From contig CAYFUI010000003.1 of the NCBI GenBank assembly GCA_964346445.1, positions 1 to 45,029 on the forward strand: a stretch of DNA of 45,029 nt. Reading direction: 5' to 3'. Below are positions 8,998 through 17,094 of the stretch, piece by piece. Source of the DNA: JAGOZV01 sp964346445. GTDB taxonomy: Bacteria; Patescibacteriota; Saccharimonadia; Saccharimonadales; Saccharimonadaceae. Made by a program: the position numbers and the translations under genes. The notes below the pieces were generated by a model that searched no databases, was not told the origin of the DNA, and saw only the letters and a program-made list of their open reading frames with translations. The number at the start of each line of letters is the position of its first letter. Within the stretch, counting starts at the first letter, position 1.

Positions 8998-10876
8998 AAG
9001 TAGAGGTACAACCAGAACTCCGGGGCGTCCAGGCTCTGGTGGTCCGCGCCATGCCATGGCTCGAACGGGTGAAAAAGCTAAAAACTTTAAAGCTACCTGG
9101 AAGAAGATTGTCCACCTCCTCCGTCCTTACAAGCTTAAGATTATAATAATTTTTGCGTTAGCAATAATTAGTACTTTATTTTTAGTGCTTAGCCCAATGT
9201 TATTAGGGGTGGCCACTAATAACATAGTTAGCGAGTATGTGAAACAACCAAATCAGGGTACTGCAGCGAAACTAGAAATAGGTGACCAATTACTAAGTGA
9301 CCTACCGCTATTTCATGGACTAGGGGTCATACTGCTAATTCTTCTAGGCTTATATTTATTAAGTGCCCTTTTTAACTATCTACAGAACTGGCTGGTGAAT
9401 AATATTACACAAAACCTAGCCTATACTTTAAGAAAAGATATCTCCATTAAGATTAACACATTACCTTTTAGTTACTATGACAAGCAGCCCATTGGCGATG
9501 TCATGAGCCGTGTCACTAATGACGTAGACACTATTTCACAAACATTGGCCCAAAGCATGTCACAGCTTGTCTCAGGTTTTGTGATGTTGTTTGGTATTTT
9601 ATTAATGATGTTGAATATAAGTTGGATCTTAACAGTTGTAAGTTTAGTAATCATACCATTGAGCATGGTAGTGGTTGTTAGTATTACAAAAAAGAGCCAA
9701 GCCCAATTCAAGAAGCAGCAAAAAAAGCTAGGCGAAGTTAATGGGCATATAGAGGAAATGTATAGTGGGCATGCGGTAATGCGTGTCTTTAACGGCGAAG
9801 AAGCTTCCGTTCTACAATTTAGGAAAATTAATGACCAATTATACGCCAGTGCCTGGAAGTCACAGTTCTTATCAGCCCTTATTTATCCACTTATGAGTTT
9901 AGTTGGCAGCTTGAGCTACGTTTTAGTAGCCGTTATTGGTGGTTGGTTGGCTGTGCAGGGTCGCCTTAGTATTGGTGGGATCCAGGCCTTCTTGCAATAC
10001 GTACACCAATTCAATCAACCTATCACGCAAACGGCCAATACTTTAAACATATTACAATCCACGGCCGCCGCTGCCGAACGGGTTTTTGAATTTCTTGAAG
10101 CAAAAAGCCAATCCCCTACCCCGTCTCCTGTAAAAAACGTAAAGAACCTACGCGGTAAAATTGAATTTAAGAATGTTAATTTTGGCTATAACCCTAAAAA
10201 GTTGGTTATTAAAAATTTTAATGCAACTATTAAGCCTGGTGAGAGAGTGGCTATTGTGGGGCCGACAGGTGCCGGTAAGACCACAATTGTCAATTTATTG
10301 ATGCGTTTTTATGAATTAAATTCGGGCTCTATCTTAATAGATGGGGTGAACATTGCCAACATGAGAAGGGCAAATGTGAGAAAGTTATTTGGCATGGTCC
10401 TACAGGACACTTGGTTATTCAAAGGTACTATTAAAGAAAATATTGCCTATGGTAAGCCGGGCGCCACTTTTAAGGAGGTTCAAGGGGCCGCAAAAGAGGC
10501 TCGGGTTAACCATTTTGTAGAAGCAATGCCTACTGGTTATGATATGAAGATAGATGAAGATAGTGAGAATTTATCCCAGGGTGAAAAGCAGCTACTGACC
10601 ATCGCCAGGGTGCTCTTAGCTGACCACCCAATGCTTATATTGGATGAAGCTACTAGTTCAGTGGATACTCGGACAGAGCTGTTAATTCAAGACGCCATGG
10701 ACCGCTTGATGAAGGGGCGTACCAGTTTTGTCATTGCCCATCGCCTCTCAACAATTCGCGAAGCCAATTTAATTTTAGTGATGGATAAGGGGAGTATTGT
10801 TGAGCAAGGAACCCACCAGGAATTACTAGATAAAAACGGTTTTTACGCTAACCTTTATAAGAGCCAATTTTCCTGA
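8990..10876 (+). CDS. ABC exporter subunit 2 (half transporter with catalytic ATP site)
   Basis: This is the 628-aa partner of the preceding half transporter. It has a basic Gly/Arg-rich N-terminal tail of about 35 residues, six membrane helices, then an NBD with Walker A VGPTGAGKTT, signature LSQGEKQ, Walker B LILDEATSSVD with the catalytic Glu, and the switch His in VIAHRLST. The signature is altered (SQG for SGG). In a heterodimer this pairs with the degenerate Walker B of subunit 1, leaving one consensus site and one degenerate site. Translation is coupled: an AAGGGG lies before the ATG inside the end of subunit 1, and the two reading frames overlap by 8 nt. It is 628 aa long because of a loop near residues 80-105. 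Confidence 0.92.
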   Translation: MSKSRGTTRTPGRPGSGGPRHAMARTGEKAKNFKATWKKIVHLLRPYKLKIIIIFALAIISTLFLVLSPMLLGVATNNIVSEYVKQPNQGTAAKLEIGDQLLSDLPLFHGLGVILLILLGLYLLSALFNYLQNWLVNNITQNLAYTLRKDISIKINTLPFSYYDKQPIGDVMSRVTNDVDTISQTLAQSMSQLVSGFVMLFGILLMMLNISWILTVVSLVIIPLSMVVVVSITKKSQAQFKKQQKKLGEVNGHIEEMYSGHAVMRVFNGEEASVLQFRKINDQLYASAWKSQFLSALIYPLMSLVGSLSYVLVAVIGGWLAVQGRLSIGGIQAFLQYVHQFNQPITQTANTLNILQSTAAAAERVFEFLEAKSQSPTPSPVKNVKNLRGKIEFKNVNFGYNPKKLVIKNFNATIKPGERVAIVGPTGAGKTTIVNLLMRFYELNSGSILIDGVNIANMRRANVRKLFGMVLQDTWLFKGTIKENIAYGKPGATFKEVQGAAKEARVNHFVEAMPTGYDMKIDEDSENLSQGEKQLLTIARVLLADHPMLILDEATSSVDTRTELLIQDAMDRLMKGRTSFVIAHRLSTIREANLILVMDKGSIVEQGTHQELLDKNGFYANLYKSQFS

Positions 10877-10882
10877 TATTAT
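10874..10882 (+). promoter_or_regulatory. extended -10 overlapping a stop codon, driving the ThrE-like gene
   Basis: TGATATTAT, in which TGA is the stop codon of the ABC subunit 2 gene, ends 6 nt before ATG 10889. The ThrE-like gene has no Shine-Dalgarno sequence, so a leaderless transcript from here is more likely than translation from a polycistronic mRNA. Confidence 0.5.
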
Positions 10883-10888
10883 AAGTGT

Positions 10889-12316
10889 ATGCGCTTACGC
10901 TTTCCAATAAGATTATTAAAGTTTTTAGAAAATACTCAAGTCCTATTGGATGAACCTCTTGAGATAGAAAAGATCGAGGAGGGCTTAACCCCTAATATGC
11001 GCGCGCTACGTTTAGCGATGAGTATGGCGGACGAACTGGCGTCACGAGGAGTAGCAGTGAGTGATGTGGTTCATATGTGCTTAGGTATTACTAATACTTA
11101 TTGCAAAAGGAAGGTGCATATTGATGTTAGCTCTAGTATTATTACTGTCTCTCAGGATCGTGGTAATGACCGTGAGCCGCTCACTCTAATTAGGACTTTT
11201 CATTCACGCATGACAAATTATACTAAAATTCAAGCCTTACAGCGCTTAGCGTTACGTATTCGAGATCGACAAGTCAGGCTGTCAGATGCGGAGAAAGAAC
11301 TTGATGCAATTGTACAGATGAAACCCCCCTTCCCGCTTTGGTTTAGGCATTTTATGTCGGCATTGGTAGGTATGGGTGTGGTAATCTTATACTCTGGAAC
11401 GCCACTACTTGCGGTGCTGGCGTTTATTATGGGTTTCATGGCATCGTATACCTCCGACTACTTAAGTCGTCAAGGGTTGATGACATTTTTTATTCAGGTA
11501 TTAGTTTCACTCGGTATCACCCTAATTTCTGCTGCAGTGGTCTGGTTAAATGTAGAATTTTCATTAAATGTAAACCCCACCTTATTGTTAGTGGGTGGAA
11601 TTGTCATGCTAGTAGCGGGAATGATGATAGTTGGCGCCTTTCAAGATGCCATAGATGAATATTATGTCACAGCTAATGCCCGGTTATTAAAAGTTGCCGT
11701 AGCAACAGGCGGCATAGTGATTGGAGTGCTAATTGGTTTATATATTGCAAATAATTTTGGTATCACTTTTCCGGCTACGCCCACAAGAATGGCCCTAGCC
11801 GACCAGTGGTTAAGGTATCTTGGTGCTTTCTTTATTGCTTTTGGCTTTGCTGCAAGTAATTATGCAACCCGTTGGGCAATCTTCATTGCCGGGTTTACTG
11901 GTTTGATGTCATTTTTAACGCTACAAGTGATGATGGATTTGGGCTTAAACGTTATAGTAGCAAGTGGTATAGCAGCTGGAGCAGTCGGGCTAATGGGTAC
12001 GTTTGGTTCGCGTTTTTGGAATTTTCCTTCTATTGCCATTATTAGTGCAGGAATTGTCCCTCTTGTGCCGGGCTTATCCTTATATAATGGACTGATGTCT
12101 TTAGTTGAATTTCCTTTTGGCAGCGTGGAGTTTGTAGACGGGCTAAGCATTCTTGCCCGGGCCATAGCTATAGGCATCGCTGTAGCTGCGGGTGCTAGTG
12201 CCGGCAACATGATTGGTCGCCCCTTGAGGCGCCGAATGATCTATCTATCCAACAAGCTCCCACGTCGTCGCTTAAGTAAGGAGATGACGGCAGAAGATAA
12301 GTTAGAGAACAAGTAA
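10889..12316 (+). CDS. ThrE-family threonine/serine exporter-like membrane protein
   Basis: The 475-aa product matches the ThrE architecture known from Corynebacterium. A soluble N-terminal part (about residues 1-150) contains the predicted hydrolase-like region of the DUF1212 half. It is followed by about ten hydrophobic helices that form the DUF1212 membrane part and the DUF3815 half (about residues 150-455). The ThrE family exports threonine and serine, but the substrate in this organism is unproven; peptides or other amino acids are possible. The tail is basic. It sits directly behind the ABC exporter pair, with a promoter that overlaps the stop codon of the previous gene. Its 3' end is convergent with the next gene at 27 nt, without a terminator. 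Confidence 0.82.
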   Translation: MRLRFPIRLLKFLENTQVLLDEPLEIEKIEEGLTPNMRALRLAMSMADELASRGVAVSDVVHMCLGITNTYCKRKVHIDVSSSIITVSQDRGNDREPLTLIRTFHSRMTNYTKIQALQRLALRIRDRQVRLSDAEKELDAIVQMKPPFPLWFRHFMSALVGMGVVILYSGTPLLAVLAFIMGFMASYTSDYLSRQGLMTFFIQVLVSLGITLISAAVVWLNVEFSLNVNPTLLLVGGIVMLVAGMMIVGAFQDAIDEYYVTANARLLKVAVATGGIVIGVLIGLYIANNFGITFPATPTRMALADQWLRYLGAFFIAFGFAASNYATRWAIFIAGFTGLMSFLTLQVMMDLGLNVIVASGIAAGAVGLMGTFGSRFWNFPSIAIISAGIVPLVPGLSLYNGLMSLVEFPFGSVEFVDGLSILARAIAIGIAVAAGASAGNMIGRPLRRRMIYLSNKLPRRRLSKEMTAEDKLENK

Positions 12317-12343
12317 TAACAGCGCTTCTGTCTTCTTAACCTT

Positions 12344-13375
12344 CTAGTCTGTGATATTGCTTTTGATATTTCGCGGCAACAGACCAAACACCGTGTAATT
12401 ACCTTCTGAGGTGTCATAGAGGGCTTGTTGAATGTGGAGGTCTGGATTACTCTCTATAATAGAATTTATCTTCTCATAAATTAGATGCATTTGCGCCAAG
12501 TTACTCATCTCTTTAGCTAGTGCTTCCACCGTTACATAGTTAAGGGTTTGGTAGTTAAGAATGGTTAACGTGGCTTGGGGTCTGGCGGACATATTTTGTG
12601 CTTTATGGGTATTTTCTCTGGTTAAAATATGAATAATATTATCAAAAAAAACGTAATAGACAGGACTAGAATGAATTTGACCACTTGCATTAGCGGTTGA
12701 AAGACTGCCCACATAATTGGCTTTAATAAAATTTGCTTGTTGTGGCGAGTACTCAATCGGTTTAGGCGGCTCAAGCTCTTTCTCAAGTTGCTTGATGTCT
12801 GGACTATCGGCTGGGAGTGCCCCCGTCTGAATTGGAGTTGCTGGTGCAGGAGTAGCCTTAGGCTCCGTTATTGCATTTGGAGCAGGCGTAGTTGAGTTGA
12901 TAGCTACGTTATTGCTAGTAGCTGTCATATCTGAATTGGGTTGGCTGTCCTCTTCCTGGCTAGTTTCATCAAGTGTGAACTGGTTAATTACTTCGTTAAT
13001 TTTTTGGGTAAAAAGACGCGCATTAGAGTTGTTGGCGTCCATTATGGCATACTCCCCTGCCTGTGTTTGTATAGTGACAGAAGATAGTATGGGTGTAGGT
13101 AGTAAGGTCACACCAAAAAGTGAGACTAATGATACTTGGTTAGTAGAGTGATAAAGGCGATCGCCTTCAATATAAAAAAGTCGTCGAACTGTTAATGCAA
13201 AGAGTGCAGGTGTATTGTTGCTATTTCTGCCGATGACCACCGCTTCAATCACTTCGCCGGGTGCTACCGCATTACCTAGTACTTCAACGATATGCCGATG
13301 TTGATTATAATTAGATATTTGGAGCTCTGTTAGGCGATTATAAACCGCAACCTGATTATCACTTAATTGTGCCAT
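12344..13375 (-). CDS. PH-like and pyridoxamine-phosphate-oxidase-like split-barrel fusion protein
   Basis: This 343-aa protein appears to have three parts. Residues about 35-135 look like a bacterial PH-like domain: alternating strands, with a C-terminal helix containing FTQKINEVINQF. Residues about 140-210 are a Pro/Ala/Thr-rich linker. Residues about 215-335 resemble the FMN-binding split barrel of the PNPOx-like family (YVGSLSTANASGQIHSSPVYYVF, where the strand pair and the following NTHKAQNMSARP helix fit the fold). Function is unknown; flavin, F420 or heme binding are possible in this fold. No signal peptide or membrane helix is seen. It has a strong leaderless-type promoter. Confidence 0.6.
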   Translation of the reverse strand: MAQLSDNQVAVYNRLTELQISNYNQHRHIVEVLGNAVAPGEVIEAVVIGRNSNNTPALFALTVRRLFYIEGDRLYHSTNQVSLVSLFGVTLLPTPILSSVTIQTQAGEYAIMDANNSNARLFTQKINEVINQFTLDETSQEEDSQPNSDMTATSNNVAINSTTPAPNAITEPKATPAPATPIQTGALPADSPDIKQLEKELEPPKPIEYSPQQANFIKANYVGSLSTANASGQIHSSPVYYVFFDNIIHILTRENTHKAQNMSARPQATLTILNYQTLNYVTVEALAKEMSNLAQMHLIYEKINSIIESNPDLHIQQALYDTSEGNYTVFGLLPRNIKSNITD

Positions 13376-13381
13376 AATTTT

Positions 13382-13390
13382 ATTATAACA
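13382..13390 (-). promoter_or_regulatory. extended -10 of the PH/split-barrel gene (leaderless type)
   Basis: TGTTATAAT on the minus strand ends 6 nt before ATG 13375. This is a perfect extended -10 with no room for a ribosome-binding site. Confidence 0.65.
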
Positions 13391-13399
13391 CGTAGGTGA

Positions 13400-13417
13400 A
13401 AAGACTTAGGCGTCTTT
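13400..13417 (-). terminator. weak hairpin at the MFS stop codon
   Basis: AAAGAC and GTCTTT pair around a 6-nt loop that includes the stop codon of the MFS gene. On the minus strand four T follow. The stem is short and AT-rich, so this is only a possible terminator. Confidence 0.25.
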
Positions 13418-15031
13418 GTCGCCCTTAACGCGCCTAGGGAGACCGAAAAAGGCGATACCTGCAGCTATCGCCAGAATTACCGCGCCTAAGAGCGAAGCCT
13501 CATTCATGCCGGTCATCCAGGCAGTTTTGGCCGCATCACTGACAGTTTGGGCGATTGGCCCGATATTTTTGCTTATTTCTAGGGCAACAGCTAGTGAGCT
13601 CTCTACGCCCTGTTGCATCTTGTCATTCAAGCCGGTGACAGTTTTGCTAATTTCATTGGTATAAACAGCGCTTAGAGTAGCCCCTAGAATAGCAACTCCC
13701 AGCGCGCTACCTAACTGCCGCGTTGCGTCATTCATGGCTGACCCCATTCCAGAGCGGTTGCGCGGGACTGAAGCCATCAAAATGTTAGTGGTTGGTGTCA
13801 TTGAGGTAGAAATACCCAGCATCATCAACCCGCCAACTAATAGGAGCTGAATGTAAGAAATATCTTTATCCCAGCCAGCCATAAAGAGAAAAGCAATGGT
13901 AACTAAAACTAAGCCTGTAGTGATGGTTGGACGAGCACCAAACTTGCGTACAATTAATGGTACTACCGGTCCAAAAAATGCCATCGGTAACATTATCGGG
14001 ATAGTCGCTAAGGATGCTTGAAGAGGTGTAAAGCCAATGACTAATTGCATGAGCTGGCTCATTGCAAACATTACACCCGACATCGCTAGAAAGGTTAAAA
14101 CAAGGATTAAGGTAGAGATAGAAAAAGAGCGATGCTTAAATAGCGCTACGTCAAGTAGAGGGAACTTCTTTCTTTTTTCAACAACTACAAATAAGAACAT
14201 GGCAAATAGCCCTATGCCTATATTAAGTAGTACTGGTAGGCTAAGCCAGCCAGTTGATGGTGCCTCAGTGATACCGTAAACTATAGTAAATAGCCCTATG
14301 GCGCTTAGTACACCGCCTATCCAGTCAACCGGAGTTTTAGCTTCATCATAGCTTTCTGGTGTATTAATTTGGTTAGCTGTAAAGCCTAATATGGCTACTA
14401 TCGCTGAAAAAATAAATAACGAATGCCAGGTGAAGTGTTCTAGTAATATACCACTAACTATTGAACCTAACATCATGCCAACGCCAGAGACTGCTCCCCA
14501 TATTGCAATGGCTTTTGCCCGCTCTTTTCTGGGGAAGCTGGTGTTTATAATGGATAGTGTTGTCGGCATGACAAAGGCTGCCCCAATCCCCATAGCAATG
14601 CGGGCATTTATAAGGGCACTCCCGTCGGCCGCAATAAAGGCGGCAAATAAAGAGCCAAGAAAAAATACCACTAACCCACCCTGCATAACCTTCTTGCGAC
14701 CGTAACGGTCTCCAATAGCACCGGCAATAAACAAAAGGCTGGCAAAAATAAGGGTATAAATATTAACAACCCATGTTAGGTCTAGCTGTGATAGACCAAG
14801 GTCTTTAGACATGGCTGGCAAAGCCATATTTAGACTACTATTCGCTAACATCACAGCCAGTAGCGCAATACAAAGGCTTACAAGGATCCACCAGCGCTTC
14901 TTATAGATCTCTGGCTTTACGCCATCAAGGTCTTTAGCTTGGCTTTTTGCAGTGGGGCCTGTCACTTTAGCTTCACTGCCCTTTCTGGGTAGAGCACTCT
15001 CATCTTTTTGGTTATTGTTTTCTTTATTCAT
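13406..15031 (-). CDS. MFS drug/proton antiporter, DHA2 (EmrB/QacA) type
   Basis: The product is a 541-aa proton-driven exporter with about 14 membrane helices after a polar 45-residue cytoplasmic tail. It has the MFS motif A GDRYGRKKV after helix 2 and a motif C-like glycine-rich helix 5 (GAVSGVGMMLGSIVSGILLE). The length and helix count fit DHA2 multidrug exporters; the substrates are unknown. The open frame extends 87 codons further upstream, but that stretch overlaps the divergent pilin gene and does not look like protein of this family. A -10 element 7 nt before ATG 15031 supports this start. It is divergent from the pilin gene at 15132. Confidence 0.9.
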   Translation of the reverse strand: MNKENNNQKDESALPRKGSEAKVTGPTAKSQAKDLDGVKPEIYKKRWWILVSLCIALLAVMLANSSLNMALPAMSKDLGLSQLDLTWVVNIYTLIFASLLFIAGAIGDRYGRKKVMQGGLVVFFLGSLFAAFIAADGSALINARIAMGIGAAFVMPTTLSIINTSFPRKERAKAIAIWGAVSGVGMMLGSIVSGILLEHFTWHSLFIFSAIVAILGFTANQINTPESYDEAKTPVDWIGGVLSAIGLFTIVYGITEAPSTGWLSLPVLLNIGIGLFAMFLFVVVEKRKKFPLLDVALFKHRSFSISTLILVLTFLAMSGVMFAMSQLMQLVIGFTPLQASLATIPIMLPMAFFGPVVPLIVRKFGARPTITTGLVLVTIAFLFMAGWDKDISYIQLLLVGGLMMLGISTSMTPTTNILMASVPRNRSGMGSAMNDATRQLGSALGVAILGATLSAVYTNEISKTVTGLNDKMQQGVESSLAVALEISKNIGPIAQTVSDAAKTAWMTGMNEASLLGAVILAIAAGIAFFGLPRRVKGDKDA

Positions 15032-15038
15032 ATATTTA

Positions 15039-15047
15039 ATTCTACCA
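15039..15047 (-). promoter_or_regulatory. extended -10 of the MFS gene (leaderless type)
   Basis: TGGTAGAAT on the minus strand ends 7 nt before ATG 15031. It also rules out the longer upstream start. Confidence 0.55.
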
Positions 15048-15081
15048 TATAGATGTTGTACAATGTATCTATAGCTAGAGG

Positions 15082-15090
15082 TGCTATAAT
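15082..15090 (+). promoter_or_regulatory. extended -10 of the second pilin gene
   Basis: TGCTATAAT, with no convincing -35. The predicted start near 15097 gives a leader of about 35 nt with two tiny overlapping reading frames before the pilin ATG. Confidence 0.6.
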
Positions 15091-15131
15091 TAGTATCATT
15101 AGGTTTAACAAAAATGGAAATGAAATAATGT

Positions 15132-15503
15132 ATGAATAAAAATAAAATTAATCTTGCTTCAGCTAATAGGGGCTTCACCCTGATAGAAATAGTTACCGTT
15201 GTGGCGATAGTGGGCATTTTGACAGCCATAGGCGTTGTATCGTATACCGGGATACGCCAAGACCGTATTAAAAACGCCTTAAAGAATGACATTACAACTG
15301 GCTTTCAGGAATTGAAAATGGCCCAGGCTTTAGGTGGTGATTCTCCTAACCTAACCGCTAGTCCTGGTAACGAGATAACTTCCCGCCTAATGCAAAGCCC
15401 AGCCGGTAAATGGTGTATTAGCGCTAAGCATACAAAAAGCGGCTTAACCTTTCATGCAATAGATGCTGGGGCAGTCCAAACCGGGCCATGCCCTAACGCT
15501 TGA
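15132..15503 (+). CDS. type IV pilin-like protein
   Basis: This 123-aa prepilin has a canonical processing site: leader NLASANRG, then FTLIEIVTVVAIVGILTAIG, so the cut falls after Gly and Glu is at +5. Two cysteines in the last 35 residues (KWC and GPC) can form the C-terminal disulphide loop typical of pilins. It is shorter than the pilin at 5146-5643 and may be a major or minor pilin. The start is the third ATG of the leader; the first two open only minimal frames. It is divergent from the MFS gene and unlinked to pilus assembly genes here. Confidence 0.87.
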   Translation: MNKNKINLASANRGFTLIEIVTVVAIVGILTAIGVVSYTGIRQDRIKNALKNDITTGFQELKMAQALGGDSPNLTASPGNEITSRLMQSPAGKWCISAKHTKSGLTFHAIDAGAVQTGPCPNA

Positions 15504-15511
15504 CATTAAGC

Positions 15512-15540
15512 TTGACAAAACACTCCAATAATGCTATAAT
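15512..15540 (+). promoter_or_regulatory. consensus promoter of the 176-aa membrane protein
   Basis: TTGACA (15512-15517), a 17-nt spacer and TATAAT (15535-15540) with an upstream TG form one of the best sigma-70-type promoters in the window. A second TTGACA copy lies 12 nt upstream (15500-15505). The Shine-Dalgarno AAGGAAG (15562-15568) precedes ATG 15577 by 8 nt. Confidence 0.8.
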
Positions 15541-15576
15541 CAAAGTAGTTAGCTAAGTTAAAAGGAAGTAAGAGTT

Positions 15577-16107
15577 ATGGCGGTAGAACAATTTCCAAAA
15601 AGTGCACCAGAAGTTGAAAAGAAGGAGTTGGCTGAAGACACCAACCGGATCAGGCGGCGTAAAATAGGTGCCGTTATTTTAACTGGTGCTATTGCTATCG
15701 GTATTGGTAGTGCTAAGTTAGGAAACCACCTTCAGCACGAAAAAGAACGCCTTAATTCTCCCCAGGGGACAGAGGAAGTTTTGAAGCCTGATGAATGTAT
15801 TGAAATACTACCAGAAAGCAAATTACGAGAAAACCCAGATGCTAGTGACAAAACATGGGAAAGTGTGGAGCGTGTTATAGAGGTGGAAGAATCTTTAGCC
15901 CTTTGCAGTTTAGACGCTGTTAGGAAAAAGTCTAATACTACTTACACCAACCAGAATATGTTTGGAATTCCTGCGGAAGCGTTGCTAGGTACTAATTTAG
16001 ATATTGATGCAATAACTGCCTTGAAAGAAAATGGTGATACAGAGTTTATATGGGTGCTCGATAGCCCTACCACTGCCCGCGTTGTGGCAAAAGACAATTT
16101 GAATTAA
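15577..16107 (+). CDS. hypothetical single-pass membrane protein (176 aa)
   Basis: I do not recognise it. Residues 1-29 are cytoplasmic and charged, ending in RIRRRK. Residues 30-47 form one membrane helix (GAVILTGAIAIGIGSAKL). About 125 residues then lie outside the cell by the positive-inside rule. The outer part has two cysteines, about 45 residues apart, which may form a disulphide. No lipobox is present. The near-perfect promoter suggests high expression. It precedes the ATP synthase operon, but that operon has its own promoter, so a functional link is not implied. Confidence 0.6.
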   Translation: MAVEQFPKSAPEVEKKELAEDTNRIRRRKIGAVILTGAIAIGIGSAKLGNHLQHEKERLNSPQGTEEVLKPDECIEILPESKLRENPDASDKTWESVERVIEVEESLALCSLDAVRKKSNTTYTNQNMFGIPAEALLGTNLDIDAITALKENGDTEFIWVLDSPTTARVVAKDNLN

Positions 16108-16130
16108 GATAGTTAATTATAATTTAAAGC

Positions 16131-16159
16131 TTGAACCAGCACTCTTTAGTTGTTATAAT
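16131..16159 (+). promoter_or_regulatory. promoter of the ATP synthase operon
   Basis: TTGAAC (16131-16136), a 17-nt spacer and TATAAT (16154-16159) with an extended TG. The leader is about 32 nt and carries GGAGG (16190-16194), only 3 nt before the atpB ATG. An ATG at 16188 overlapping that site opens just an 8-codon frame. Confidence 0.8.
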
Positions 16160-16197
16160 TATAGTTGAATTTGATAAAATAACCCCTATGGAGGCCA

Positions 16198-17055
16198 ATG
16201 AAGCTGTTTGCTAGTGCTAACATGCACATAAGTTTTGTCGCAGAACCAGTTTTTAAAATTGGTAACTTTGAAGTTAATAATGCCATGACACTAGGGGCAA
16301 TTGGTTTTATAATAACACTGGCCTTAGCCTTTTATGTGGCTAACAGTGTAAAAAAGGGCAAGAAGAATATTTTCGTTAGTCTTTTTAGTTGGATGTTTGA
16401 CTCGCTTTATAAGCAGGTTATGCAGGTTATTCCCGACAAAAAGGTTGCACGCAGCATTGCCCCTTTAGCCATCACTATTTTTATATTTATCCTTGTTAAT
16501 TATTGGCTAAGTATACTACCAGGTGTTGGCACTATTACTATAAATGGTACCCCGCTTTTTAGGGGCTTACCAGCAGATCTTAATTTTACACTCGCCCTAG
16601 CCTTTGTGACTGTCATTGCAGTGCAGGTCTATGCCATCAGGCAATTGGGCATATTGGCTAATTCCGCCCGCTATATTCGTAATCCCTTCAAAGACCCAGT
16701 TGGCGCCTTTGAAGGTTTATTAGAGCTAATTGGAGAATTCTCTAGAGTGGTCTCTCTTAGCTTAAGGTTGTTTGGTAACGCTTTTGCCGGAGAAATCTTA
16801 TTAATTGTCATTGCTATTTTAGCTGGCTACTTCTCTACTCTGGCGCTGCCAGTCATTATGGCGTTTGAATTATTTATTGGTTTTATTCAAGCGTATGTGT
16901 TTTTTATTCTAACCTTGATATTCACATCACTTGCCATTGAGGGCCATGGCGATAGTGACAAAGCACCAGAAGTTGGCACCTCACCTAAGCATTCGGACCG
17001 TCTAAAGTCGTCACCTAAAGTTGCTAATAGCGGCTTGGGAGAAAAGGCCGGTTAA
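16198..17055 (+). CDS. atpB: ATP synthase F0 subunit a
   Basis: Subunit a provides the two proton half-channels of F0 next to the c ring. The 285-aa product has an N-terminal segment outside the membrane, about five or six hydrophobic helices and the family signature SLRLFGNAFAGE with the essential Arg190. The following helix contains ELFIGFIQAYVFFILTLIF, including the conserved Gln. A polar C-terminal tail of about 40 residues (Lys, Ser, Gly, Pro-rich) extends past the last helix and is longer than usual. It is the first gene of atpBEFHAGDC; no atpI precedes it. Confidence 0.95.
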   Translation: MKLFASANMHISFVAEPVFKIGNFEVNNAMTLGAIGFIITLALAFYVANSVKKGKKNIFVSLFSWMFDSLYKQVMQVIPDKKVARSIAPLAITIFIFILVNYWLSILPGVGTITINGTPLFRGLPADLNFTLALAFVTVIAVQVYAIRQLGILANSARYIRNPFKDPVGAFEGLLELIGEFSRVVSLSLRLFGNAFAGEILLIVIAILAGYFSTLALPVIMAFELFIGFIQAYVFFILTLIFTSLAIEGHGDSDKAPEVGTSPKHSDRLKSSPKVANSGLGEKAG

Positions 17056-17094
17056 GTATATTAAAAATAAGGTAATAAAAGGAGAGTTTAAAAA

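Noticed and set aside
15032..15292. 87-codon N-terminal extension of the MFS gene
   Set aside because: It overlaps the divergent pilin gene and the promoters of both, and does not fit the family. ATG 15031 has a matching -10.
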